This document shows positions 1 to 8,500 of a stretch of DNA of 64,000 bases, in pieces. Position numbers and translations under genes: made by a program. The DNA comes from DASUHT01 sp038230835. Its GTDB lineage: Bacteria; Actinomycetota; Thermoleophilia; Gaiellales; JAICJC01. The stretch's first letter is position 1; every line of letters starts with the position of its first letter. The notes beneath the pieces were generated by a model, which was not told where the DNA came from, did not search any database, and worked only from the letters and a program-made list of their open reading frames with translations. The stretch lies in NCBI GenBank assembly GCA_038230835.1, contig JBBRMM010000005.1, forward strand, positions 62,001 to 126,000, in the 5' to 3' direction.

Positions 1-278
1 AGTTCGAGCCTCCCGATCTGGACGCCTTTCCCTGTCTGGCGCTGGCCCGAGCCGCGGGCGAGACCGGCGGTACTGCTCCGTGCGTGCTGAACGCCGCCAA
101 CGAGGTGGGGGTGGCGGCGTTCCTGGCCGGCCGGCTGCGCTTCACCGAGATTGCCGCGGTCGTCGCCGACGCGCTCGACCGGGTTGAGGCCGAGCCGGTG
201 GAGTCGCTCGAGCAGGTGTTGGAGGCCGATCGCCGGGGTCGTGACGCGGCCGGACGGACGGTGGCCGCCGCCGCATGA
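1..278 (+). CDS. dxr: 1-deoxy-D-xylulose 5-phosphate reductoisomerase, C-terminal part
   Basis: Partial: only the last 91 codons are in the window and the reading frame is open to base 3. The enzyme makes 2-C-methyl-D-erythritol 4-phosphate in the MEP isoprenoid pathway. The visible residues read FPCLALARAAGETGG then VLNAANEVGVAAFL, the conserved C-terminal signature of DXR. The TGA stop overlaps the rseP start as ATGA, so the two are translationally coupled. ispG, a later MEP gene, lies 3.1 kb downstream. The family assignment is strong despite the truncation. Confidence 0.93.
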   Translation, partial: FEPPDLDAFPCLALARAAGETGGTAPCVLNAANEVGVAAFLAGRLRFTEIAAVVADALDRVEAEPVESLEQVLEADRRGRDAAGRTVAAAA

Positions 279-1534
279 GCTACGCGATCGCCATCCTCGG
301 CCTGCTGGGGCTCGTGTTCATCCACGAGTTGGGCCACTTCTCGGCCGCAAAGGCGGTCGGGATGCGCGCGCTTCGCTTCTCGATCGGGTTTCCCCCGATC
401 GTGGCCGGTCGGCAGATCGGCGACACCGAGTACACGATCGGCGCCATCCCGCTGGGCGGCTACGTCAAGATTCCGGGCATGCTCCGGCCGGAGCCGGACG
501 ATCTGTACGCGGTCGAGGACGCGCTCGATCGCAACGAGTCGATCCCCGCCGAGCACACCGCCGCGATCGGGGAGGCGGTGGACATCACCCGCGGCCATCT
601 GACGCGCGGGCGCTGGGACGAGGCGCGCGACTCCCTGGAACCGCTGCGGGCGGCGGTGGCGGCGAGCGCCGAGCTGACGCCGCTCGAGCGCCGGCGGATC
701 GAGCGCGGCATCAACCGGGTGGGCGAAGGCCTCGACCCCCGCGCATACTGGCGCTCGAGCCGCCGGGCGCGGTTGATCGTGATCGTCGCCGGCCCGGCGG
801 CTAACGCGGTCGCGGCGTTTCTGATCCTGGTCGGCCTCTTCATGTCGGGTGTCCCCAACGCCGTCACCAACCACGTGGACGCGGTGACCGCCGGCAGCCC
901 TGCGGCCCGGGCGGGGCTTCAGCCGGGAGACCGGCTGGTCGACGTGAATGGGCACCCGGTCGGCCCGGAGGCCGCCCGACTGGTGATCATCCACAGTCAC
1001 GGCAAGCCCATCCAGCTGACCGTGCGCCGGGCGAATCGGTTGATCGAGCTGCAGCCGGTGCGGCCGCAGATCATGGTCGACAGCCAGTACCATCTCGGGT
1101 TTCAGTTCGGTGTCGCCACCCGCAGCTACTCCCTCGCCGCGGCGCCCGGCATGGCGCTCTCCAGCATGTGGACCGTGACGACCGGGACGCTGGGCGCACT
1201 CAGCGACCGGTTCAGCTCCGGCGGGCAGCAGCAGCTGCACAGCGTCGTCGGCATCGTGCGCTACTCGGCCGAGGCCGAACGATCGTCGGCTCCGAGCTAT
1301 GTCGGGCTGCTGGCGGTGATCTCGCTGTCGCTGGCGATCTTCAACCTGCTGCCCTTCCTGCCGCTGGACGGCGGGCACGTGCTGATGATCGTGATCGAGC
1401 GCCTGCGCGGGCGGATGGTCTCGCGGGCGGTGTTCGAGCGCGTGTCGGTGGTCGGGATTGCGTTGATGGCCGTGCTGTTCATGATCGGCCTGCAGAACGA
1501 CCTCGGCGCGAACCTGTTCGGCCAGCCGCACTGA
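275..1534 (+). CDS. rseP: Site-2 intramembrane zinc metalloprotease, RseP/YluC family
   Basis: Membrane protease that cuts anti-sigma factors or other membrane substrates within the bilayer. 419 aa. The zinc motif HELGH is at residues 17-21 in the first membrane segment, a PDZ domain lies at about 200-255, and the second active-site motif LLPFLPLDGGH is at about 358-368 followed by a last membrane helix. Residues ~70-155 form a charged soluble stretch between the GGYVKIPGM loop and the second membrane helix, longer than in the family members I know. It starts inside the dxr stop codon (ATGA). Assignment is secure; the substrate is unknown. Confidence 0.93.
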   Translation: MSYAIAILGLLGLVFIHELGHFSAAKAVGMRALRFSIGFPPIVAGRQIGDTEYTIGAIPLGGYVKIPGMLRPEPDDLYAVEDALDRNESIPAEHTAAIGEAVDITRGHLTRGRWDEARDSLEPLRAAVAASAELTPLERRRIERGINRVGEGLDPRAYWRSSRRARLIVIVAGPAANAVAAFLILVGLFMSGVPNAVTNHVDAVTAGSPAARAGLQPGDRLVDVNGHPVGPEAARLVIIHSHGKPIQLTVRRANRLIELQPVRPQIMVDSQYHLGFQFGVATRSYSLAAAPGMALSSMWTVTTGTLGALSDRFSSGGQQQLHSVVGIVRYSAEAERSSAPSYVGLLAVISLSLAIFNLLPFLPLDGGHVLMIVIERLRGRMVSRAVFERVSVVGIALMAVLFMIGLQNDLGANLFGQPH

Positions 1535-1558
1535 GAAGCCGACATCCGGGCGACGTTC

Positions 1559-2347
1559 TCAGCCCCGCACGTGCACGAACGCGAACACCTCGGCCTCGGG
1601 CAGCACGATACGGTCGACCCGGCCGAGGCCGTTCGCACGGCTGTGGCCGCCGATGATCACACCACAACCGCCCTCGGCCTCAGGATCCTCGACGATCGCG
1701 GCGTGGGTCGGCTCGACCCGCTCGCGTGTGCCGACCAGTGCGATGTCACCGACCATCGGCTCGGACACGATCGAGAGGTCGTTGCGGCCGCGCCGGGCGT
1801 CATCGAACACGTACGGCGCGTAGGCGTAGCGCTCGCCGGGGATGAACGCACCCGATCCCGCCTGCGCGTAGCAGAACGACACGAACATCACCGACCACGG
1901 GCCCTCGACGCCATACCAGGCGGTGTACGGCATCTGGTGCGGGCCGCCGCGTGACTCCTGACGGCCGACCTCCTCGCGCGCGACCGCGAGCGCGCTCTGC
2001 CACAGGATCACACGCCTCGCGCGGTTCAGGCGACCAGCGCGCCGCCTCCGCCACGCCTCGGGCAGCGGCCGCTGCTCGGAGAGCAGTGCGAACAGATGCT
2101 CGTCGAAGCGGGTGCTGATGCTCGATTCGGGGGCGCCGATCCAAAACCACGCCCGGCGCACCGCCTCGGCCGTCGCCTCGTCGTAACGGTCGTCGTTGAC
2201 GGTGTGGTTGAAGGTGCCGAACCGGTTGTGGTGCAGCAGCAGCTGCGCCTCGCGCACCTGCGGGCCCTCGATCGGCGGGGATGTGAGATCGAGCACGTCG
2301 CCGGTGACGACCCTGGCCGCTCGATCCGATGCCGGATACTGCCCCAC
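1559..2347 (-). CDS. CHAP-like protein with a Ser at the expected catalytic Cys
   Basis: 262 aa, GTG start. The C-terminal half resembles a CHAP amidase/peptidase: the segment GPWSVMFVSFCYAQAG (about 149-164) aligns with the usual PWC-xx-FVSW-C-Y-xQAG signature, but residue 152 is Ser where CHAP enzymes carry the nucleophilic Cys. The partner His is plausible at 215 (PTHAAIVED). The N-terminal ~120 residues look helical and may be a binding domain. No signal peptide is visible. Either the protein is a non-catalytic CHAP relative or it uses another residue, such as Cys159. It lies on the opposite strand between rseP and the kelch gene. Start chosen because AGGTTA (TAACCT on its strand) lies 6 nt upstream. 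Confidence 0.7.
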   Translation of the reverse strand: MGQYPASDRAARVVTGDVLDLTSPPIEGPQVREAQLLLHHNRFGTFNHTVNDDRYDEATAEAVRRAWFWIGAPESSISTRFDEHLFALLSEQRPLPEAWRRRRAGRLNRARRVILWQSALAVAREEVGRQESRGGPHQMPYTAWYGVEGPWSVMFVSFCYAQAGSGAFIPGERYAYAPYVFDDARRGRNDLSIVSEPMVGDIALVGTRERVEPTHAAIVEDPEAEGGCGVIIGGHSRANGLGRVDRIVLPEAEVFAFVHVRG

Positions 2348-2359
2348 CTGTGGAGGTTA
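2348..2359 (-). promoter_or_regulatory. -10 element of the CHAP-like gene
   Basis: On the minus strand TAACCT (2359-2354) is followed by 6 nt and the GTG start. No ribosome binding site fits between them, so the mRNA is probably leaderless. Confidence 0.5.
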
Positions 2360-2383
2360 CCACCGGGCAACCCGGGTTTCAGG

Positions 2384-3349
2384 TCAGCTCAAGGTCTCCA
2401 GCAGCGCCTCGTCCGAGGCCAGGAAGTCGGCTCGCAGGCCGCCGACCAGATAGGCCGATCCGCCGCCGGCTGCAGCTACGCCCATATAGGCGGCCGCATG
2501 GGGCAGAGCCGGTGCCGAGACCCAGCGGTGATTGCCCGGCGAGTAGACCTCGACCGTGCGCAGGACGGTGTCGTTCGACCCCTCGCCGCCGATCGCGTAG
2601 ATGCGCCCCTCGGCGCCGGTCACAGCCGCCAGCCCGGATCGCGGCGTGGGCAGGCCCGGCAGCCGCCGCCAACTGTTCTCCGAAGGCGAGTAGACGTCCA
2701 CAGCCGCCACCTGGTCGGGGCTGCGGAGGTTGCCGCCCAGCACGTACACGCGGCCGTCGGCACCCATGGTGGCGGCGCCCGACTGGCGTGGATCGGGCAA
2801 CGGCGCCGCGGCCGACCAGTGCAGGCTCGACGGGTCGAACACGTCCACGCGGGTCAGCACGTCGTCCTGCCCGCCGGCCACGAAGCCCGAGCCGCCGATG
2901 ATCGCGATCCGCCCGTCGGCGAGCGTGACCGCCGACGCACCGAAGCGGGTCGTGGGCAGCCGGGTGACCCACGCCCAGCGGTTCGTCCACGGCGTGTAGG
3001 CCCAGACGGCCAGGCTCCATGCTTGCTCGATGCTGTAGCCCCCGAAGACGTAGATCCGTCCGTCGTGGCCCGTGGCGGCGGCCGCGGCGTAGACGCGCAC
3101 CGGCAGCGCCGACGCAGACGTCCACTCGTTCGTCCGCGGGCTGTACACGAAGGTGGTGTTGGTGTCGGCGGTGCCGGTGAAGCCGCCGACGGCGACCACC
3201 CGACCATCGTGCGTGCGGGCGGTGGCGACGAACCAGCGCGCCTGCGGCAACCTCGGCAACTGGGTGACCTGCGCCTGTGCGGAGCCGGCGAGGCAGCCCG
3301 CGAGGAGCACACCCGCGACCAGGGTAAGGAGAGGTCGGTGACCCGGCAC
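2384..3349 (-). CDS. Kelch-repeat beta-propeller lipoprotein
   Basis: 321 aa, exported. The N-terminus has a hydrophobic signal with a lipobox LAGC (Cys19), so the mature protein is probably anchored to the outer face of the membrane. Six kelch blades can be counted from the repeated DGR-xx-x-GG signature (HDGRVVAVGGF, HDGRIYVFGGY, DGRIAIIGGSG, DGRVYVLGGN, EGRIYAIGGE, GSAYLVGG) with intervening P-x-R/T and W positions, giving a closed six-bladed propeller. No catalytic residues for a galactose oxidase are evident, so a binding role is likelier. It shares a 63-bp divergent promoter region with ispG. Confidence 0.85.
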   Translation of the reverse strand: MPGHRPLLTLVAGVLLAGCLAGSAQAQVTQLPRLPQARWFVATARTHDGRVVAVGGFTGTADTNTTFVYSPRTNEWTSASALPVRVYAAAAATGHDGRIYVFGGYSIEQAWSLAVWAYTPWTNRWAWVTRLPTTRFGASAVTLADGRIAIIGGSGFVAGGQDDVLTRVDVFDPSSLHWSAAAPLPDPRQSGAATMGADGRVYVLGGNLRSPDQVAAVDVYSPSENSWRRLPGLPTPRSGLAAVTGAEGRIYAIGGEGSNDTVLRTVEVYSPGNHRWVSAPALPHAAAYMGVAAAGGGSAYLVGGLRADFLASDEALLETLS

Positions 3350-3361
3350 AGTGCAATGGTA
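3350..3361 (-). promoter_or_regulatory. -10 element of the kelch gene
   Basis: TACCAT on the minus strand (3361-3356) is followed by 6 nt and the GTG start at 3349, a leaderless arrangement. It faces away from the ispG promoter. Confidence 0.55.
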
Positions 3362-3399
3362 CGGGATCCCCTGCTGAATCGGAACCGGCCGACGCCCGG

Positions 3400-3412
3400 T
3401 ATCCTCAAGTCG
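3400..3412 (+). promoter_or_regulatory. -10 element of ispG
   Basis: TATCCT at 3400-3405 is followed by 7 nt and the ATG. No purine-rich ribosome binding site is present. Confidence 0.55.
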
Positions 3413-4522
3413 ATGGCTTCACAACGTCAGATCTCGGTCGGTGGCGTGCCGATCGGCGGCGGAGCCCCGGTGGCCGTGCAGTCGATGACGCTGACCGAGA
3501 CGGCCGACAGCGAAGCGACGCTGGCCCAGATCGGGCGACTGGCCGACGCGGGTTGCGAGATCGCCCGCGTGGCGGTGCCGGGCCGCGCCGACGCCGATGC
3601 ACTGCCGGCGATCGTCGCGGGCTCGCCGCTGCCGGTGATCGCCGACATCCACTTCAACGCCTCACTCGCGTTGCGGGCGATCCAGGCCGGTGTGGCGGCC
3701 GTGCGCATCAACCCCGGCAACATCGGCGGCGACGACAAGGTGGAGTTGGTGGTGCGCGCGGCCCAGGCCGCGGGGATCCCGATGCGGATCGGCGCCAACT
3801 CCGGCTCGCTGCCCGACCATCTGCGCCAGTACGCCACCAACGACCCGGCCGGAGCACTGGTGGAGGCGGCGCTGGAGGAGGTGCGGCTACTCGAGAAGCT
3901 GGACTTCACCGACTTCAAGATCTCTGTCAAGAGCTCGTCGGTGCCGGTCATGATCCAGGCATACCGGCGGCTGGCCGAGAAGGTGCCGTATCCGCTGCAC
4001 CTGGGTGTCACCGAGGCCGGGCCCGTGTTCACCGGCACCGTCAAGAGCGCGATCGGCATCGGCAGCCTGCTGAGCGACGGAATCGGCGACACCCTCCGGG
4101 TCTCGCTGACGGCCGACCCCGTCGAGGAGGTGCGGGTGGCCTGGGAGATCCTGCGCGTGCTCGGGCTGCGTCACAAGGGGCCGGTGATGATCGCCTGCCC
4201 ATCCTGCGGGCGCACGAACGTCGACGTGCTCGACCTCGCGGAGCTCGTCGAGGCCCGGCTGGCGGGCTACGAGCAGGTGTTCGAGGTGGCCGTGATGGGC
4301 TGCGCCGTGAACGGCCCCGGCGAGGCCGGCGACGCCGACTTCGGAATCGCCGGCGGTCGCGACGCCGGCTTCATCTACGCGCACGGACAGGTGCTGCGCA
4401 AGGTCGCTCAGGGGCGGCTGGTGGAGGAGTTGTTCGCAGAGATCGACGCCTGGATCGAGGGCGGGATGGTGCGCCCTCAGCGGGCTGTGCCGAAGCTCAG
4501 CCTGCCGGTCCTCTCGACCTAA
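3413..4522 (+). CDS. ispG: (E)-4-hydroxy-3-methylbut-2-enyl-diphosphate synthase (flavodoxin/ferredoxin)
   Basis: Iron-sulfur enzyme of the MEP pathway that converts MEcPP to HMBPP. 369 aa, the usual length of the short bacterial form. The N-terminal TIM barrel carries VAVQSMT, VRINPGNIG and the later KSSSVPVMIQAYR region. The C-terminal cluster-binding domain holds IACPSCGRTNVD and GCAVNGPGEA, providing the three Cys and the following Glu that ligate the [4Fe-4S] cluster. The open frame extends far upstream, but the ATG at 3413 is chosen because homology begins at once (RQISVGGVPIGGG) and a -10 element lies just before it. Confidence 0.97.
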   Translation: MASQRQISVGGVPIGGGAPVAVQSMTLTETADSEATLAQIGRLADAGCEIARVAVPGRADADALPAIVAGSPLPVIADIHFNASLALRAIQAGVAAVRINPGNIGGDDKVELVVRAAQAAGIPMRIGANSGSLPDHLRQYATNDPAGALVEAALEEVRLLEKLDFTDFKISVKSSSVPVMIQAYRRLAEKVPYPLHLGVTEAGPVFTGTVKSAIGIGSLLSDGIGDTLRVSLTADPVEEVRVAWEILRVLGLRHKGPVMIACPSCGRTNVDVLDLAELVEARLAGYEQVFEVAVMGCAVNGPGEAGDADFGIAGGRDAGFIYAHGQVLRKVAQGRLVEELFAEIDAWIEGGMVRPQRAVPKLSLPVLST

Positions 4523-4524
4523 GT

Positions 4525-4692
4525 TCAGGCGGCGTCGGCGTCGATCTCGTCGCAGTACCTCGCGAACCGTAGGTGCTTGGCCAGATAGGCGTTCATCTCG
4601 CTGATACCGAACGCGATCCAGTCAGCCAGGAAGCGGTCGTCGATCTCGACGTGTCGATGGAAGGTGTCGTTGGCGTCCATGGGTTGGATCAT
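4525..4692 (-). CDS. Small hypothetical protein
   Basis: 55 aa from the ATG at 4692, or 51 aa from the ATG at 4680. I do not recognise it. The sequence is acidic and amphipathic, with DDRFLADWIAFGISEMNAYL followed by a His/Tyr/Arg-rich tail ending in Asp and Ala; it has no signal peptide or membrane segment. It converges with ispG (2 bp between stops) and diverges from the small membrane gene at 4790. Its codon third positions are G+C-rich, as expected for a real gene here, but length makes the call tentative. Confidence 0.45.
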   Translation of the reverse strand: MIQPMDANDTFHRHVEIDDRFLADWIAFGISEMNAYLAKHLRFARYCDEIDADAA

Positions 4693-4711
4693 CGACGCCC
4701 GACGGAGGGTA
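4693..4711 (-). promoter_or_regulatory. Possible -10 element of the small minus-strand gene
   Basis: TACCCT on the minus strand (4711-4706) lies 13 nt before the ATG at 4692. The gap is longer than at the other sites, so the transcript would have a very short leader. Confidence 0.3.
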
Positions 4712-4776
4712 GAGCCCTCCCCTGGTTGTGGTATTCGGATCACCGAATCCGCGTGCTCGCCGTCCCACCGGTCGGG

Positions 4777-4789
4777 TAGACTCCCCGCC
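4777..4789 (+). promoter_or_regulatory. -10 element of the small membrane gene
   Basis: GGTAGACT with the hexamer at 4777-4782, 7 nt before the ATG; no ribosome binding site. Confidence 0.55.
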
Positions 4790-5002
4790 ATGCGAAATGC
4801 ACGCAAAGCTGCCATCGGATACGTCACCTACGCCGTCGCCCGGCGGGTGGTGCGCCGCAAGACCCGCGATGCCCTGCGCCGGTTGGGTGGCGACACGCCA
4901 CGCCGCCGCCGCCGTGGTCCGCTGGTCGGCGCCGCCGCCCTGGCCGCCACCGCCACCGCCGGTGCGGTCGTCTTGCACCGCCGCCGCCCGCACGGGGCGT
5001 AG
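4790..5002 (+). CDS. Small basic single-pass membrane protein
   Basis: 70 aa. The N-terminal 45 residues are strongly basic (Arg/Lys-rich, RRVVRRKTRDALRRL), followed by one hydrophobic helix, LVGAAALAATATAGAVVLH, and a basic tail. I do not recognise the family; the composition suggests an inner-membrane anchor with a nucleic-acid or phospholipid-facing basic segment. The frame is open further upstream, but the ATG at 4790 is favoured by the TAGACT hexamer 7 nt before it. Three repeat units follow directly after its stop. Confidence 0.6.
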   Translation: MRNARKAAIGYVTYAVARRVVRRKTRDALRRLGGDTPRRRRRGPLVGAAALAATATAGAVVLHRRRPHGA

Positions 5003-5040
5003 CCGTTCGCGACCTCGGTGGTTGGGGGCGGTGGCAGGCG

Positions 5041-5530
5041 GTTCACGACCTTGACTGTCCGCGCCCTCGACGGTTTGGGGGCTGTCGGGTGGGGGCGGCT
5101 GGGGCGGTGCCAGGCCTTGTAACGACAGAACGCATGGGGGTTCGGGTGGGGGCGGCTGCTTACAAGGCGCTGGGACACCGGGGGCGGGCGGGATGTATCT
5201 CGCTCGGCGTTTGCGACCTTGACGGTTTGCGCCCTCGGGGTTGGGGGCTGTCGGGTGGGGGCGGCTGGGGCGGTGCCAGGCCTTGTAACGACAGAACGCA
5301 TGGGGGGCTCGGTTGGTGGCGGCTCCTTACAAGGCGCTGGGACACCGGGGGCGGGCGGGATGTTTGCGGGGCGTTCGTTCACGACCTTGACTGTTCGCGC
5401 CCTCGACGGTTTGGGGGCTGTCGGGTGGGGGCGGCTGGGGCGGTGCCAGGCCTTGTAACGACAGAACGCATGGGGGTGGTCGGTTGGTGGCGGCTCCTTA
5501 CAAGGCGCTGGGACACCGGGGGCGGGCGTA
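5041..5530 (+). repeat. Three tandem ~168-bp units, each with a long hairpin
   Basis: This fills most of the 583-bp gap between the small membrane gene and dnaE, which otherwise holds only the dnaE promoter. Units begin near 5041, 5209 and 5377 at a GACCTTGACtGT-like block, then share GGGGGCTGTCGGGTGGGGGC. Each contains GTGCCAGGCCTTGTAACGA (from about 5108, 5274, 5444) and, ~50 nt on, CTCCTTACAAGGCGCTGG and GACACCGGGGGCGGGCG. The two arms pair over about 17 bp with two small bulges. Copies are near-identical in arms and diverged in the loop. Frames on both strands shift between units, so it is not coding. A fourth copy is at about 34000-34135. Confidence 0.85.
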
Positions 5531-5570
5531 AGGTCAGTGGGGCCCTCGGGGGTCTGTCGGGGGCGGTGGG

Positions 5571-5585
5571 TACACTGGGACACCC
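5571..5585 (+). promoter_or_regulatory. -10 element of dnaE
   Basis: GGTACACT with the hexamer at 5571-5576, 9 nt before the GTG start. It lies about 40 nt after the last repeat unit. Confidence 0.5.
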
Positions 5586-8500
5586 GTGCCGAGCCAGCCG
5601 CCGTACGTCCACCTTCATGTCCACAGCGAATACTCCATCCTCGACGGGGCGTGCCGGATCGATCCGCTGGTTCGCCGGGCCGCGGAGTTCGGGATGCCCG
5701 CGGTCGGACTCACCGACCACGGCTCGATGGCCGGGGCGGTCGACCTTTCCAAGGCCGCCGCGAGAGCCGGAGTCAAGCCGATCATGGGCTGCGAGATCTA
5801 CGTCGTGGACGATCACAAGGCTCGTCCTCAGCGTGAGCGCCGCGGCCACCTGACGTTGCTGGCCGAGTCGAGCGAGGGCTACCACAACCTGGTGCGCCTC
5901 GTCTCGGCGGGCTACCTGGACGGCTACTGGTACAAGCCTCGGGTCGACCTGGAGCAGTTGGCGGCTCACGCCGAGGGCATCATCGCCCTGTCGGGCTGCC
6001 TGTCGGGCCGTGTGTGCAAGGCGCTGGTCGACGGTGACGACCGTCTGGCCCGCGAGGAGCTGGACAAGCTGGTGCAGATCTTCGGCCGCGACGACGTGTA
6101 CGTCGAGGTGCAGGACGGCGGCATCGACATCCAGACGCAGATCAACCCGTCGCTGGTGGCGCTCTCGCGCGACGCCGGCCTGCCACTGGTGGGCACCGGC
6201 GACGTGCACTACCTGACCGCGGCCGACGCGATCCCCCACGAGGCCCTGCTGTGCATCCAGACCGGTGACACGCTGGACAACCCGAACCGCTTCAAGTTCT
6301 CGAACCACGGCTTCTACCTGCGATCGCCGCAGGAGATGTACGACCTGATGCTCGGCCAGTTCGGCGAGGACGCCCTGCGGCGCACGCTGGAGATCGCCGA
6401 CCGCTGCGACGCCACGCTCGACCTGGAGACCCTGCACCTGCCGAAGTTCGACGTCCCCGAGGGGACGACGGCGGTGGCGTACCTGCGTCAGCTGGCCGAG
6501 GCAGGCCTGCGCGAGCGCTACGCCGACCCGACGCCGGAGCTGCGCGAGCGGCTCGAGTTCGAGCTGAAGACGATCGAGGAGATGGGCTTCCCGGACTACT
6601 TCCTGATCGTGTGGGACTTCATCCGCTTCGCCCGCCAGGACGGGGTTTCGGTCGGCCCCGGCCGCGGGTCGGCGGCCGGTTCGCTGGTCGCCTACTGCCT
6701 GCAGATCACCGACCTCGATCCGATCCGTTACAACCTGCTGTTCGAGCGGTTCCTGAACCCCGGCCGCAAGTCGATGCCCGACGTCGACGTCGACTTCGCG
6801 GTGGCGGGTCGGGAGCGGGTGATCAACTACGTGGCTGAGAAGTACGGGCGGCGCAACGTGGCCCAGATCATCACCTTCGGCAAGATGCAGCCCAAGGCCG
6901 CGATCAAGGACGCGGGCCGGGTGATGGCGATTCCTTACGGCGTCGTCGACCGGATCGCCAAACTCGTCCCGGACGGGCCGAAGGTGTCGTTCGAGATGTG
7001 CATGAAGTCCGGCGCCGAGTTGCGCAAGAGCTACGACACGGACGAGACCACCAAGTCGATCGTGGACATGGCGATGCCGCTCGAGGGAGTCGTGCGCAAC
7101 GACTCCATCCATGCCGCGGCGGTCGTGATCGGCGACCTGCCACTGACCGAGTACCTGCCTCTGCAGCAGAAGGGCAGCGACTCGGAAGTGGTGACCCAGT
7201 TCGCGATGGGCGACGTGGAGGCGCTGGGTCTGCTCAAGATGGACTTCCTGGGCCTGCGCAACCTCGACGTGATCGAGCGGGCGGTCGACCTGGTCGAGCA
7301 GACCACCGGCCGCCGGCTGGACATGGACGGGTTGTTGCTGGACGACCCCAAGACCTACGCGATGATGGCCGAGGGGGACTCAACCGGCGTGTTCCAGTTC
7401 GAGTCGGCCGGCATGCGCGAGGCGCTGCGCCAGGTGCGCCCCACCCGTTTCGAGGACCTGATCGCGCTGAACGCCCTGTACCGGCCGGGGCCGATGCAGA
7501 ACATCCCCACCTACGCGCGGCGCAAGAACGGCCTGGAGCCGGTCTCCTATCCCGACCCGCGGGTCGAGAGCATCCTCGAGGACACCTTCGGGATCTGCAT
7601 CTACCAGGAGCAGAGCATGCTGATCGCCCGCGAGCTGGCGGGCTTCAGCCCGGCCCAGGCGGACGATCTGCGAAAGGCGATCGGCAAGAAGATCGCCAAG
7701 CTGATGGCCACCCTCAAGGACGAGTTCATTCAGGGCTGCATCGCCAACGGCGTCGAGCCGGATCTGGCCCAGCAGCTGTGGGACGACAACGAGCGCAGCG
7801 CCGACTACTCGTTCAACAAGTCGCACGCCGCGTGTTACGCGCTGGTGGCCTACCGCACGGCATACCTCAAAGCCAACCATCCGGCCGAGTACATGGCGGC
7901 GCTGATCTCGTCGGTGATGTCGACCAAGGACCGGGTGCCGTTCTACGTCACCGAGTGCGCGGACATGGGCCTCGAGGTGCTGCCCCCGGACGTCAACGAG
8001 AGCCAGTCCGACTTCGCGGTGGGCGCCGGGCGGATCCGGTTCGGCCTGTCGGCGGTCAAGAACGTCGGCGAGGGAGCGGTGCGGCTGATCATCGAGGCAC
8101 GCGCCGAGCGCCCGTTCGACTCGATCTGGGACTTCTGCGAGCGGGTCGACGCCAGCGTCCTCAACAAGCGGATGCTGGAGAGCCTGATCGCCTGCGGAGC
8201 GTTCGACTGCACCGAGTCCACGCGACGCGGTATGACCGAGGTGCTGGAGCAGGCACTGTCCGGAGGCCAGAAGGTCCAGGCCGACGCGATGATGGGCCAG
8301 GCGTCGATCTTCGATCTCGGCGACGCCGGCGGCACCGCCATCGCGATCAGCCGATCGCACCCGGCGGTGTCCGAGGTGGAGTGGGAGCGTGACGAGCTGC
8401 TGCGGCGCGAGAAGGAGACGCTGGGCCTGTACGTCTCCAGCCATCCGCTGACGCCGCTGCGGGCGCAGATGGCGCGGGCGGTGGACAGCTCGCTGCGAGA

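Noticed and set aside
2096..3412. Extended upstream frame of ispG
   Set aside because: Antisense of the CHAP-like and kelch genes; family homology starts at 3413.
5041..5530. CRISPR array
   Set aside because: Units are ~168 bp with long near-identical stretches, only three copies, no short repeats with unique spacers and no cas genes.
4828..5583. 251-codon proline-rich minus-strand ORF over the tandem repeats
   Set aside because: It is the repeat read through on the other strand; the frame changes between units (different peptides from the same DNA), so it is not under coding selection.
5379..7112. 577-codon ORF opposite dnaE
   Set aside because: Lies across the repeats and the well-supported dnaE; composition is that of antisense of high-G+C coding DNA.
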